Below, piece after piece: positions 35,590 through 44,666 of a stretch of DNA of 52,094 bases. Below the pieces are notes generated by a model, which saw only the letters and a program-made list of their open reading frames with translations, was not told the DNA's origin and made no database searches. Position numbers and translations under genes: made by a program. The DNA comes from Desulfobacterales bacterium (lineage in GTDB: Bacteria; Desulfobacterota; Desulfobacteria; Desulfobacterales; JALSRD01), in NCBI GenBank assembly GCA_026984935.1, contig JALSRD010000063.1, positions 1-52,094 on the forward strand, written 5' to 3'. Every line of letters begins with the position of its first letter. Position 1 is the stretch's first letter.

Positions 35590-36750
35590 ATGAACTTTTG
35601 TTTTCTGTCGCCACATTTTCCACCGAATTACGTTCATTTCGCCAGCCATCTGAACCGCCTGGGCGCCAAGGTGTACGGGGTGGCGGATGCTTCCTGGGAC
35701 AGCCTTGATGCGCGGCTCAAAGAGAGCCTGACCGAGTATTACCGCGTGGAGGACATGGAGGACTATGACCAGCTGGTGCGGGCGGTGGGGTACATCACCT
35801 TCAAGGCCGGCAAGGTCGATCGTCTGGAGTCTTTCAACGAATACTGGCTGGAAACCGAGGCCGCCCTGCGCACCGATTTCAATATCTTCGGCATCCGGCG
35901 GGACAGCATTGAGCGGGTGAAACGCAAGTCGGTCATGAAAGCCGTGTTTCAAAAGGCCGGCGTCAAGGTCGCGCCAGGCGTGCTGGTGGAAAGCCTGGCC
36001 GGCTGCCGGGATTTCATCGACCAGGTCGGCTATCCGGTCATCGTCAAACCGGATATCGGTGTCGGCGCCGCTAAGACCTACAAGATCCACGATGACGAAG
36101 CGTTGGCGGCCTTTTTTGCCGACAAACCCGAGGCAACCTATTTCATGGAGGAGTTTGTTTCGGGCCAGATCGTTTCCTACGACGGGCTGACGGACGCCGG
36201 CGGGCAGGTGGTGTTTTGCGCGTCGCACGTCTTTTCCCAGGGCATCATGGAGACGGTGAACGACGACCGCGACATCTACTATTACTCGCTGCGCGAGCTG
36301 CCGGCGGACCTGGTGGCCGCCGGTGAAAAGCTGGTGAAAGCCTTCGATATCAAAGAACGTTTTTTCCACATCGAATTTTTTCGCACGCCGCCGCAGGAAC
36401 TGGTGGCCCTTGAGGTGAACATGCGGCCTCCGGGCGGGCTCACCACGGACATGTTCAACTACGCCAACGATATCGACATTTACCGGGAGTATGCCAACGT
36501 GGTGGTGAAGGGGCGCTTCGAGACCACCGTCACCCGTCCCTGGCACTGCGCCTATGTAGGGCAGAAATTCAGCAAGCGCTACAAACACAGCCATGCCGAG
36601 ATCCTGCATGTGCTGGGCGCGCACGTGGTCCATCACCAGCCCATCAGTGGCGCCTTCGCCAGTGCCCTGGGAAACTACGGTTTTCTCGTGCGGGCCGCGG
36701 ATGTCGATCAGATTCTGCAGATGGCGGCATTCATACAGGAAAAAGAGTAA
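35590..36750 (+). CDS. ATP-grasp domain ligase, unknown substrate
   Basis: A 386-residue protein. The central and C-terminal parts form an ATP-grasp fold: VGYPVIVKPDIGVGAAKTYKI (nucleotide-binding lysine and glycine loop), ATYFMEEFVSGQIVSYDGL, and metal ligands in ALEVNMRPPGG. The N-terminal part (MNFCFLSPHFPPNYVHFASHLNRLGAKVYG) looks like the pre-ATP-grasp subdomain. Such enzymes join a carboxylate to an amine, thiol or phosphate group. The ATG at 35590 has AGGGGAAA before it. It is paired with the esterase gene 106 nt downstream. I do not recognise a specific pathway. Confidence 0.8.
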   Translation: MNFCFLSPHFPPNYVHFASHLNRLGAKVYGVADASWDSLDARLKESLTEYYRVEDMEDYDQLVRAVGYITFKAGKVDRLESFNEYWLETEAALRTDFNIFGIRRDSIERVKRKSVMKAVFQKAGVKVAPGVLVESLAGCRDFIDQVGYPVIVKPDIGVGAAKTYKIHDDEALAAFFADKPEATYFMEEFVSGQIVSYDGLTDAGGQVVFCASHVFSQGIMETVNDDRDIYYYSLRELPADLVAAGEKLVKAFDIKERFFHIEFFRTPPQELVALEVNMRPPGGLTTDMFNYANDIDIYREYANVVVKGRFETTVTRPWHCAYVGQKFSKRYKHSHAEILHVLGAHVVHHQPISGAFASALGNYGFLVRAADVDQILQMAAFIQEKE

Positions 36751-36856
36751 CTCCGAAAGTGGGGGGATATACCGCGCGTGGCCTTGCGCACGGACATGGA
36801 AGTGGCGAAATGCATCCTGTGAGGCGCGCAGCTTCCTGGGAAGAAACAGAGGAACC

Positions 36857-37603
36857 ATGCACAGCGAATATCACAAGTGGTTTTCAAACCACCTGCACAA
36901 GGACATGGAGCTGAAGGTTTACGGCCATGGCGGCAAGCCCATCCTGGTGTTTCCCGCGCAGGGGGGGCGTTTTTTCGAGTTCGAGGATTTCGGGATGGTG
37001 GCGCAGGCGGCCTGGTTTATCAACACCGGACGTATTCAGCTCTTTACCGTGGACAGCGTGGACAACGAGAGCTGGGCCAACGCGCAGGCCGCCCCCCGGG
37101 AAAAGGCCGCCCGCCATGAGGAATTCGACCGCTACATCATGCACGAGGTGCTGCCCTTTATCCGGCAAAAAAACCAGAGCGCGCACGTTTTCACCACCGG
37201 GGTTTCCATGGGGGGCTACCACAGCGGCAACTTCTTTTTCCGCCATCCGCAGGAGTTCGACGGTGTAATTTCACTTTCGGGTCTCTTCCAGCTCAGCTCT
37301 TTTGTCGGCGACTACATGGACGACACGGTCTACTTCAACTCGCCGCTTAACTTTCTCGCCAACCTGGACGACGGGCACATCCTGGAGCTTTACCGCCGCT
37401 CGACCATCATCGTCTGCTGCGGCCAGGGGGCCTGGGAGGACGCCATGCTGCGGGACGTCACCGCGCTGGGGCGGATTCTGGAGGCCAAGCAAGTGCCGGC
37501 CTGGATCGAGCTGTGGGGCCATGACGTCAATCATGACTGGCCCTGGTGGCGCAGGCAGTTTCCCTATTTTCTGGGCAGGCTTTGCGAGCAGCACGTAATC
37601 TAA
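36857..37603 (+). CDS. Alpha/beta hydrolase, esterase family
   Basis: A 248-residue putative esterase (esterase D-like fold) without signal peptide. The nucleophile elbow is GVSMGGY, and near the C-terminus WGHDVNHDWPWW offers the catalytic histidine, with an acidic residue likely just upstream. Substrate unknown. It follows the ATP-grasp gene and has CAGAGGA as ribosome binding site, so the two probably act together. Its stop is only 35 nt from the convergent M24 gene. Confidence 0.82.
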   Translation: MHSEYHKWFSNHLHKDMELKVYGHGGKPILVFPAQGGRFFEFEDFGMVAQAAWFINTGRIQLFTVDSVDNESWANAQAAPREKAARHEEFDRYIMHEVLPFIRQKNQSAHVFTTGVSMGGYHSGNFFFRHPQEFDGVISLSGLFQLSSFVGDYMDDTVYFNSPLNFLANLDDGHILELYRRSTIIVCCGQGAWEDAMLRDVTALGRILEAKQVPAWIELWGHDVNHDWPWWRRQFPYFLGRLCEQHVI

Positions 37604-37638
37604 GCCGGCATTCGGGCGGAAAAATCCACGGCGGAAAC

Positions 37639-38838
37639 TCAGCAGGGCAGCATCAGCAGATCTTCAGCGGCGCTGTTGAGCGACTCGAGGCCGTGATCGG
37701 TGACCAGATAGGTGTTTTCGATCCCGGCGACGCCGATACCCGGCATCACCCATTTGGGCTCCAGGGCGAAGGTCATGCCGGCGGCGAGCGGCATCTGCTG
37801 CCCTTTGGCGATAAAGGGGAATTCATCGACCTCCAGCCCCAGCCCGTGGCCGATGAAGGACACCTTCGCATCGCCGCAGCCCATGAAGTACGCCCCCAAA
37901 GGCGAAGGTGCCGCCAGGGACATCAGGGAATCGTAAACCCCGCCGGCCGGCATGCCCGGCCGCACGTTTTCACGGGCCCACTGGTGCAGGCTACAGCTTA
38001 GACGATAGGCTTCCTTCAAACGGTCATCGACGGATCCCAGGCCGAAATTGCGCGTCTGGTCGTTGAGGTAGCCGTGGTGGTTCACCATGGTGTCGACGCT
38101 GACCAGGTCGCCCTCTTGCATGATCCGGCCACCGGCGCCCTGGCCGAAAGCCGGGCTGACGCCCGGCCCGCCCGTGGGCGAATCGCAGTACGCCGAAACC
38201 GCCGCCTCGGCGCCCGAGAGCACGTGGCCGAAAAATATTTCCATGTTAAACGCGCGCACGCGCGCAAACCCCAGGTGGCCCGCCCGGCGCGCTGCGTGTT
38301 CCAGTTCGATGCAAAGATCCGTTTCGCGCATGCCTTGCCGCAGGATGCCGGGGACGGCCTTTGTGACAGCCTGTGAAATTCCGCCGGCGCGGCGCATCAT
38401 TTCGATTTCCCATTGTGACTTGATCATGCGCACCTGCCGCACCAGGGTGCCGATATCCACGATCTGCTGCCTTTCGAAAAGCTTGCGGTCGTAAAAGAAA
38501 AAGGTGTCCGCCGGCAGCACGTCCAGCTCCATGCCGATGCGCGCAACCGATTCGGTCCCGCAGCATTCGAACAGCTTTGCCGGTACTGCGCGGACGCTTT
38601 TGAGCGCCACGACGGGCCGCAGGCCGGACTGCTGTTCGGCCCGCGCCACGTCGCGGCGCACGAGGAAGCAGGGCGCACCCGCCGCCGGCACGATGAGATG
38701 CGCGTCCTGGACGGTGCCCGTGAAATAGTACAGGTCGGTGTTCTGCCGGATGATGGCGGCGTCAATGTCCTTTTGTGCCAGCATCGCCTGAAAGCGCACC
38801 AGGCGGTCGTTGATTTCGGAAAGGGGGACCTGGAACAT
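37639..38838 (-). CDS. M24 family metallopeptidase (Xaa-Pro peptidase-like)
   Basis: A 399-residue pita-bread-fold protein with an N-terminal creatinase-like domain (1 to about 150) and a catalytic domain. The five metal ligands appear in order: the two Asp of SVDTMVNHHGYLNDQTR, His of GHGLGLEVDEFP, Glu in FALEPKW and Glu in GIENTYLV. It probably removes N-terminal residues before proline or acts on a related small peptide. The ATG at 38838 has AAGGAGG upstream; the frame is open further but that part overlaps thiD. It ends the operon of menaquinone genes. Confidence 0.9.
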   Translation of the reverse strand: MFQVPLSEINDRLVRFQAMLAQKDIDAAIIRQNTDLYYFTGTVQDAHLIVPAAGAPCFLVRRDVARAEQQSGLRPVVALKSVRAVPAKLFECCGTESVARIGMELDVLPADTFFFYDRKLFERQQIVDIGTLVRQVRMIKSQWEIEMMRRAGGISQAVTKAVPGILRQGMRETDLCIELEHAARRAGHLGFARVRAFNMEIFFGHVLSGAEAAVSAYCDSPTGGPGVSPAFGQGAGGRIMQEGDLVSVDTMVNHHGYLNDQTRNFGLGSVDDRLKEAYRLSCSLHQWARENVRPGMPAGGVYDSLMSLAAPSPLGAYFMGCGDAKVSFIGHGLGLEVDEFPFIAKGQQMPLAAGMTFALEPKWVMPGIGVAGIENTYLVTDHGLESLNSAAEDLLMLPC

Positions 38839-38872
38839 GGGGATCTGCGCCTCCTTCGCGGGTGGAGATGGA

Positions 38873-39685
38873 TTACTCCCAGAATTCGTAAAAATGGTGC
38901 ACCGGGCCGCTGCCGCCGCCGATGCGGTAACCTGCCCCGGCGCGGATGGCGCCGCTGATGTACGCCTTGGCGCGCCTAACGGCGGTCTCTGTGGAATCAC
39001 CGCGGGCCAGGTAGCAGGCGATGGCCGACGACAGCGTGCAGCCCGTGCCGTGGTTGTTCGCCGTGTCAATGCGCCGGCCGGGGATGCGACGGAAGCGCTT
39101 GGCGGCGGACAGGTAGAGCAGGTCGTCGCTGGTTTCGCCACGGCCGTGGCCGCCTTTGATCAGCACAGCGGCACAGCCGCCGGCGGCGATTTCGCGGGCG
39201 GCGGCCTGGATTTGCGCGTCGTTATGCAGCCTGCGGCCGGCCAGCACCTCGGCTTCCGGCAGGTTGGGGGTGACCACGTCCGCCATGGGCAACAGGTGCC
39301 GGCGCAGGGCTTCGACGGCGTTGTCTTCAAGCAGGCGGTCGCCGCTCTGGGCCACCATCACCGGGTCTACCACCAGGTACCCGAAAGCGTGCTTTTGCAG
39401 TTCGCCCGCCACGGCGGCGATGAGCGGTGCGGAAAAGAGCATGCCGACCTTGACGGCGTCGGCGCCGATGTCCGTCAAAACAGCCGCGATCTGGGAGACC
39501 GTGAAGTCCGGCGGCAGCGGGAAAATGCCGTCCACCCCGCAGGTGTTCTGGGCCGTTACGGCGGTGATGGCCGACATGCCGTAGCAGCCCAGGGCCGCGA
39601 AAGTTTTCAGGTCCGCCTGGATGCCGGCACCGCCGCCGCTGTCCGACCCGGCGATGGTCAGAACGCGTACATAGGTTTTGGCCAT
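38873..39685 (-). CDS. thiD: Hydroxymethylpyrimidine (phosphate) kinase
   Basis: A 270-residue ribokinase-fold enzyme of thiamin synthesis that phosphorylates HMP and HMP-P. It starts with VLTIAGSDSGGGAGIQADLKTFAALG, continues with VTAQNT and DPVMVAQSGDRLL, and has the anion-hole motif NNHGTGCTLSSAIA near the end. Length is normal for a ThiD without ThiE fusion. AAGGAGG precedes the ATG. It lies about 100 nt after mqnC in the same direction; thiamin genes are not otherwise present. Confidence 0.95.
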   Translation of the reverse strand: MAKTYVRVLTIAGSDSGGGAGIQADLKTFAALGCYGMSAITAVTAQNTCGVDGIFPLPPDFTVSQIAAVLTDIGADAVKVGMLFSAPLIAAVAGELQKHAFGYLVVDPVMVAQSGDRLLEDNAVEALRRHLLPMADVVTPNLPEAEVLAGRRLHNDAQIQAAAREIAAGGCAAVLIKGGHGRGETSDDLLYLSAAKRFRRIPGRRIDTANNHGTGCTLSSAIACYLARGDSTETAVRRAKAYISGAIRAGAGYRIGGGSGPVHHFYEFWE

Positions 39686-39785
39686 GCTCTCTTTCCTCCT
39701 TGAATGCGATAAACCGCCGCGAAGATGTCTGCACCGCCTGCATCGCGGAAACCGGCTGCATTTTCAGCCACGCGCCTTCGGGCCT

Positions 39786-40913
39786 CTATTCAGGCGGCTG
39801 CCCGGACACGTCGAATTCCCGGATGACGGTGTAATACGAGTCCCGCTGTGCCGGCGCAAAGCCCGCGCGGCGGATGATGGTCTTGACGTCCCCGACGGTC
39901 GCCAGGCGCTGGTGCCCGGCCTCTAACAGCACGTTTTCCTCCAGCAGCACGCCGCCGAAATCGTCGGCGCCGGCCACCAACCCCAGCTGGCCGGCGGGGA
40001 TGGACTCCGAAAACCAGGAGGACTGGATGTGGTCGAAGTTGTCCAGCACCAGGCGCGCCAGCGCGATGATGCGCACGTATTTGGCCGGGTGCACCGGCTG
40101 GTGCGCGAGTTCGCGCCCCAGGGGTGAGCCGTCGGGTTTGAAGGACCAGGCGATGAAGCTGGTAAAGCCGCAGGTCCGGTCCTGCAGATCGCGCAGCCGG
40201 AACAGGTGGTCGACGATGTCGGCGTCTGCTTCGATGTGGCCGTACATCAAAGTGGCCGTGGTGCGAAAACCGATGCGGTGGGCGCTTTCACAGGTTTCCA
40301 GCCACTGTTCGGCGCTGGCTTTGGCCGGGGCGATGCGGGCACGCACACGCGGGGTGAGAATCTCGGCGCCGCCGCCGGGGATGGTGTCGACACCCTCATC
40401 AAAGACCGTCTGCAGCACTTTTTCCACGGGCATGTGCTCCCTGCGGGCCATAAAGACGTACTCGGCCGGACTGAAGGGGTGGATGTGGACATCGGGACAG
40501 CTTTCGCGGATGGCGCGGATGTAGGCCAGCCAGTCTTGCAGGCGGACGGCGGGGTTGTGCCCGCCCTGCAGCAAAACGGTGGTGGCGCCCCTTGCTCGGG
40601 CGGCCTGAACCTTGGCCGCCACCTGCTGCGGCGTCAGGGTGTAGGCATCCGGATCCGCTGGCTTGCGGCAGAAGGCGCAGAAGCGGCAGTTCGTCACGCA
40701 GATGTTGGTGTAGTTGGGGTTGGTGTCGCAGACAAAGGTGACCCGCGCTTGGGGCCAACGCCGCATGCGCGCGGCGTGCGCCAGGCCCATCAGCTCTCCC
40801 AGCGGCATGCGGGTGAGCATTTCGAGGGCCTGGCGGCGGTCGTAGCGCTGGGGCGGCGTACCTTCGCCCTGCGAAAAGGCAGGTGGTCGGTGATGATTTG
40901 CGGTACTTTTCAT
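39786..40913 (-). CDS. mqnC: Cyclic dehypoxanthine futalosine synthase (MqnC)
   Basis: A 375-residue radical SAM enzyme of the futalosine menaquinone route that cyclises dehypoxanthine futalosine. The cluster motif is CxxxCxxC in NICVTNCRFCAFCR; further motifs are TTVLLQGGHNPAV and DEGVDTIPGGGAEIL, shared with the MqnE/CofH group. It is distinguished from MqnE by its motif variants and by having MqnE in the same operon. ATGA overlap with mqnA. The first 25 residues are not conserved and may be a start extension. Confidence 0.92.
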   Translation of the reverse strand: MKSTANHHRPPAFSQGEGTPPQRYDRRQALEMLTRMPLGELMGLAHAARMRRWPQARVTFVCDTNPNYTNICVTNCRFCAFCRKPADPDAYTLTPQQVAAKVQAARARGATTVLLQGGHNPAVRLQDWLAYIRAIRESCPDVHIHPFSPAEYVFMARREHMPVEKVLQTVFDEGVDTIPGGGAEILTPRVRARIAPAKASAEQWLETCESAHRIGFRTTATLMYGHIEADADIVDHLFRLRDLQDRTCGFTSFIAWSFKPDGSPLGRELAHQPVHPAKYVRIIALARLVLDNFDHIQSSWFSESIPAGQLGLVAGADDFGGVLLEENVLLEAGHQRLATVGDVKTIIRRAGFAPAQRDSYYTVIREFDVSGQPPE

Positions 40914-41740
40914 GGGGATTCTCCCGCGGGCTGAAACAGCGGGTTGCGCAAGTGGGTGGCAAGTTCGGACAAAAAGCGGTCCTGGCCGGCCTGGTCGATG
41001 GTGTGCAGCCGCCGGCGGATGACCCTAAAGTAGTCGGACACGATTTTGCGGCTGACGCCCAGGGCGGCCGCCGTCTTGGGGACTGAGCGTTCGACCAGTT
41101 GATCTTCCTGGCGGCCGAAATCGTCCAGCCAGTGTTTGAGGGCGCTTTTGGCGTCTTGCGGCGCGTCCTTGCACACCACCCAACGCGCGAACACGAAGGG
41201 CAGCCGGTGGGCCGCATACCAGGCGCTGGCCAGGTCGGTGACGAATTTCCAATCCGACTGGCAGCGCATGGGCCGCACCGCCGGCTGGGGCCGGCATTCC
41301 AGCAGAATGCGTTTGAGCGCCGCGTCGCCGATGACCAGTTCCCCCTGGGCCTGCTCGGGGTGCCCAACCGCCAACGGCAGCCGGTCGAAACCGCGGGCGT
41401 AGCCCAGCAGCAGAAAGAGCAGCCGCACGCTGGATTCCGAATCGCCGGTCAGCCAGATGCGTGCCGGGGCGCCCATTTCGTCCAGGGGGCGCTGCGAGAA
41501 AAACAGGACGCTCATGGATTTTTCGCGCGCCGCGATGCCGTACGGCCCCAGCGGCTCCACCCGGCCGGCAAGGGCGGCCAACCCACCCACCGGCACGGCC
41601 GCGGCGATGACCCGATTTTGCGCAAGCGCCGTGACGCTGGCGCTGGGCAGGCAGGCGACAAAATGGCAGCCGCGCGGCGCACCCAGCTCGCGGTAGGGGG
41701 CCATGTTGGCATACGGGATCATGGCGACGGGATAGGTCAC
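40910..41740 (-). CDS. mqnA: Chorismate dehydratase (MqnA)
   Basis: A 276-residue periplasmic-binding-protein-fold enzyme that makes 3-enolpyruvyl-benzoate from chorismate, the first committed step of the futalosine pathway. The N-terminus YPVAMIPYANMAPYRELG, the ASVTALAQN block with its serine, and the VFARWVV segment are MqnA-like. The start is GTG at 41740, overlapping the mqnE stop as GTGA. Confidence 0.9.
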   Translation of the reverse strand: MTYPVAMIPYANMAPYRELGAPRGCHFVACLPSASVTALAQNRVIAAAVPVGGLAALAGRVEPLGPYGIAAREKSMSVLFFSQRPLDEMGAPARIWLTGDSESSVRLLFLLLGYARGFDRLPLAVGHPEQAQGELVIGDAALKRILLECRPQPAVRPMRCQSDWKFVTDLASAWYAAHRLPFVFARWVVCKDAPQDAKSALKHWLDDFGRQEDQLVERSVPKTAAALGVSRKIVSDYFRVIRRRLHTIDQAGQDRFLSELATHLRNPLFQPAGESP

Positions 41741-42885
41741 GGAGCGCAGGGTCCTTGTGCCGCATGGCGGCCGGCAGCGTCCCGGGCGGCGGCCCTGTCT
41801 GCCGGCGCGTCGCAGGGGTTGAATTTCCCGTCGCGCTCGCAGGGTGTAAAACCGGCCGCGCGAATGGTGTCGACCATGCGGTCGCGCGCCAGGCCCACCG
41901 GGGTGGGTGCGCCGGCCAGATGGGCGATTTTCTCTTCGCTGATGGTGCCGTCCATGTCATCGGCGCCCCAGCTCAGGCCCGCGGCGGCCGTGGCCAGGCC
42001 GGTCATGGGCCAGTAGGACTTGAGGTGCGCGACGTTGTCCAGCACCAGGCGCGATACCGCCAGTACCGTGAGGGTTTCCAGCGGCGTGGGGCCGTGGCTG
42101 ATGAATTTGCCCTTTCCGGGCTGGAAAGGCAGTGGGATGAAGCAGGCAAAGCCGCCCGAACGGTCCTGGGCCGCCCGCAGGGTCAGCAGGTGGTCGATGC
42201 GCTCCTGCCAGGTGTCGCCGAAGCCGAAGAGCATGGTGGCGTTGGTGGTAATGCCCATCTCATGGGCCAGTGAATGGATGCGCAGCCAGTCGGCGGGGCC
42301 GATCTTGTTCTTCCAGTGCCGCTGCCAGAGCCGCTCGGAGAAGATCTCGGCGCCGCCCCCGGGCATGGCCTGCATGCCGGCGTCCCTGAGTTCCGCCAGG
42401 ATGTGCGCGGCGTCGGTTTTTTCGCTTTTGGCGAAATAGTCAATCTCAACGGCCGTGAAACACTTGAGGTGTATGTGCGGCCAGCGGCGGTGCAGTTCGC
42501 GTACCAGCTCCAGATTGCGGCGGTAGGGCCAGATGCGGTTCAGCCCACCCACGATGTGTACCTCGGTGGGCGAAAGGCGCGCCACTTGGCCGAAGATCTC
42601 CTCCTCGTCCATGACATAGGCATGCGGGTCTTGGGGCGAGGCCGCGTAGTTGCAGAAGGTGCAGTGCATACTGCAGATGTTGGTGGGGTTGACCTGCAGG
42701 TTGAAGACATAAGTAGCCCTGTCGCCGAAGCGCCGCCGGCGGTTGGCCAGCGCCGCGGCCCCCAGCTGGTGCAGGCGCGCCGGACCGGCCGCCGCCACCA
42801 GCGCCAGGGCCTGGGCGCGGTCCAGGCGCTGTCCGGCGGCCCCCTTTGCGAGGGCGGCCGCAAGCACGTGCGATGCGTTCGTCAT
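41737..42885 (-). CDS. mqnE: Aminofutalosine synthase (MqnE)
   Basis: A 382-residue radical SAM enzyme that adds the adenosyl radical of SAM to 3-enolpyruvyl-benzoate. The motif NPTNICSMHCTFCNYA carries the CxxxCxxC cluster ligands; EVHIVGGLNRIWPY, AMPGGGAEIFSERLW and LSWGADDMDGTISEEKI are typical. The C-terminal tail is Ala-rich and variable. Four-base overlaps on both sides tie it to the decarboxylase gene and to mqnA. Confidence 0.93.
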   Translation of the reverse strand: MTNASHVLAAALAKGAAGQRLDRAQALALVAAAGPARLHQLGAAALANRRRRFGDRATYVFNLQVNPTNICSMHCTFCNYAASPQDPHAYVMDEEEIFGQVARLSPTEVHIVGGLNRIWPYRRNLELVRELHRRWPHIHLKCFTAVEIDYFAKSEKTDAAHILAELRDAGMQAMPGGGAEIFSERLWQRHWKNKIGPADWLRIHSLAHEMGITTNATMLFGFGDTWQERIDHLLTLRAAQDRSGGFACFIPLPFQPGKGKFISHGPTPLETLTVLAVSRLVLDNVAHLKSYWPMTGLATAAAGLSWGADDMDGTISEEKIAHLAGAPTPVGLARDRMVDTIRAAGFTPCERDGKFNPCDAPADRAAARDAAGRHAAQGPCAP

Positions 42886-44654
42886 AAGCCATATTCCTTC
42901 CAGCGCTGGTCGACCCGCCTTTCCGCGGCCGGGTCGAAGGCCACCGGTTCGGGATACCCCTTTTTCCAGCGTGCGTCAATGACCATGGGAAAGTCGAGGA
43001 CGAGCCGGTTGCCGGCCCTGCGGCGGCCGGCCGGGTGCAGGTCGGCCAGGGGGTCGAAGCGCGTAAACCAGCCCCACAGCAGCTGCGTGGTGTCGTTGAT
43101 ATCCACATCCGGTGAAAGCAGCACCACAAACAGGTATTGGCGCGTGACGGCGTTTTGCAACAGGGCCCGGCGCACCGCCGTGAGCGCCTTGCCTTCGCGC
43201 TTCAACCCCACTGCAAGCACGGCCGGCCCCAGGGTGCGCAGGGCGTTGATGTCCGCATGCACGTCGTCCGGCGGCGGCGGGGCCGGCGGTATGCGGTGGC
43301 GCAGGCGGCGGCCGCCACCGGATGTGGCGATAAGGATCAGGCGGCTGCCCGTGTTCATGGCCGGTCCCGTGAAGTCCAGGGTGTCCTGGGCCGTGGGCGC
43401 CAGCAGGTGCAGGCCGCCGGCGGCATCCAGGTGGTGCCAGAGGGCCCGGCTGACGGCCGCAAAGTCGCGCACGTCCACGCCGTGGTCGACGGTGATCATG
43501 ACCTTGGTCAGCGACACCTGGCCTTCCCCCAGCATGCCCAGGGTGTGTTTGAGCGCCTCCCGCGGGTAGCGCTCTTTGACGGACATGACCGCCAGCGGAT
43601 GGAAGCCGGTCTGCGGGTAGGCCCAGATGGCGGTAACCGCCGGCCGCAGGATCTTTAGCAGCGGCTGGGTCATCTCCTGCAGCGCGCAGCCGATGTGATA
43701 GTCTTCCTGCAGCGGCTTGCCCACCACCGTGGCCGGATAGATGGCATCTGGGCGCGCCAGTATGCGGTGGGCCCTGAAGACCGGGTAGTCGGCGGCCTGG
43801 GAGTAGTGGCCGAAGTGGTCGCCGAAAGGTCCCTCGCGGCGCGTGTCGCCGGGGCTGACCGTACCTTCTATGACGAATTCGGCGCGTGCCGGGATGCGGT
43901 GGCCGCTGGTCTTGCGCAAAATGACGTCCAGCGGGGTGCCCATGATCATGGCGGCGACCAGGCGTTCGTCCATGCCCTCGGGCAGGGGCGCCACGGCGGC
44001 GATTACCAGGGCCGGCGGTCCGCCCAGGATGACACTTACCGGTAGTGCGTCGCCCTGTTCCACGGCCTTTTGGAAATGGAAACCGCCGCCTTTTTCGATC
44101 TGCCAGTGCATGCCGGTGGAGCGGGCGTTGAAGCGCTGCAGACGGTAGATGCCCAGGTTGCCGTGGCGCCCGTCGGGATCGGTGGTGTGCACCAGCGGCA
44201 GCGTGAAAAAGGGACCGCCGTCCTGCGGCCAGCAGGTCAGCACCGGCAGGCGCGTCAGGTCGGCAGGCGCGGCCGTGGTCTGCAGCACGGGGCCGGTGGT
44301 GACGGTGCGCAGTCGGGCGTGCAGCAGTGCGCGCAGATCTGTCCGGCGGTGCCACAGGGCGGGCAGTGTCGGCGGCATCAGGGTTTCGAAGAGGCGCACC
44401 AGGCGGTGGCCGAGTTCGGCCGGCGGCCGGCCGAAGACCTGTCGTACGCGCTGCGGCGTGCCGAACAGGTTGCTCGCCAGGCGGTAGGGCGATCCCTTGA
44501 CCTTTTCGAAGAGCAGCGCCGGGCCGTTTTGCGCCATGACGCGGTGCTGGATGACGGTGATCTCCTGGTCGGGGTCCACGGGCACGTGGATGCGCGCCAG
44601 GTCACCGGCGGCTTCCAGGTGGTTTAAAAATGTGCGCAGGTCGATAAATGGCAT
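42882..44654 (-). CDS. UbiD-family decarboxylase, probable menaquinone decarboxylase (MqnL-like)
   Basis: A 590-residue prenylated-FMN-dependent decarboxylase. UbiD features run from MPFIDLRTFLNHLEAAGDL through NLGIYRLQRF and IEGTVSPGDTRREGPFGDHFG to MNTGSRLILIATSGGG near residue 470. In futalosine gene sets a UbiD homologue removes the carboxylate of 1,4-dihydroxy-6-naphthoate or its prenylated form. The UbiX-type prenyltransferase needed to make its cofactor is not in the window. It is 12 nt after the prenyltransferase fusion and overlaps mqnE. Confidence 0.88.
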   Translation of the reverse strand: MPFIDLRTFLNHLEAAGDLARIHVPVDPDQEITVIQHRVMAQNGPALLFEKVKGSPYRLASNLFGTPQRVRQVFGRPPAELGHRLVRLFETLMPPTLPALWHRRTDLRALLHARLRTVTTGPVLQTTAAPADLTRLPVLTCWPQDGGPFFTLPLVHTTDPDGRHGNLGIYRLQRFNARSTGMHWQIEKGGGFHFQKAVEQGDALPVSVILGGPPALVIAAVAPLPEGMDERLVAAMIMGTPLDVILRKTSGHRIPARAEFVIEGTVSPGDTRREGPFGDHFGHYSQAADYPVFRAHRILARPDAIYPATVVGKPLQEDYHIGCALQEMTQPLLKILRPAVTAIWAYPQTGFHPLAVMSVKERYPREALKHTLGMLGEGQVSLTKVMITVDHGVDVRDFAAVSRALWHHLDAAGGLHLLAPTAQDTLDFTGPAMNTGSRLILIATSGGGRRLRHRIPPAPPPPDDVHADINALRTLGPAVLAVGLKREGKALTAVRRALLQNAVTRQYLFVVLLSPDVDINDTTQLLWGWFTRFDPLADLHPAGRRRAGNRLVLDFPMVIDARWKKGYPEPVAFDPAAERRVDQRWKEYGL

Positions 44655-44666
44655 GGCTTCCTCTGC

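Noticed and set aside
41025-41960. Long open frames on the other frames and strand of the menaquinone operon (e.g. 41025-41960, 42976-44355)
   Set aside because: They are by-products of GC-rich coding DNA, are arginine/proline-rich and overlap well-supported genes.
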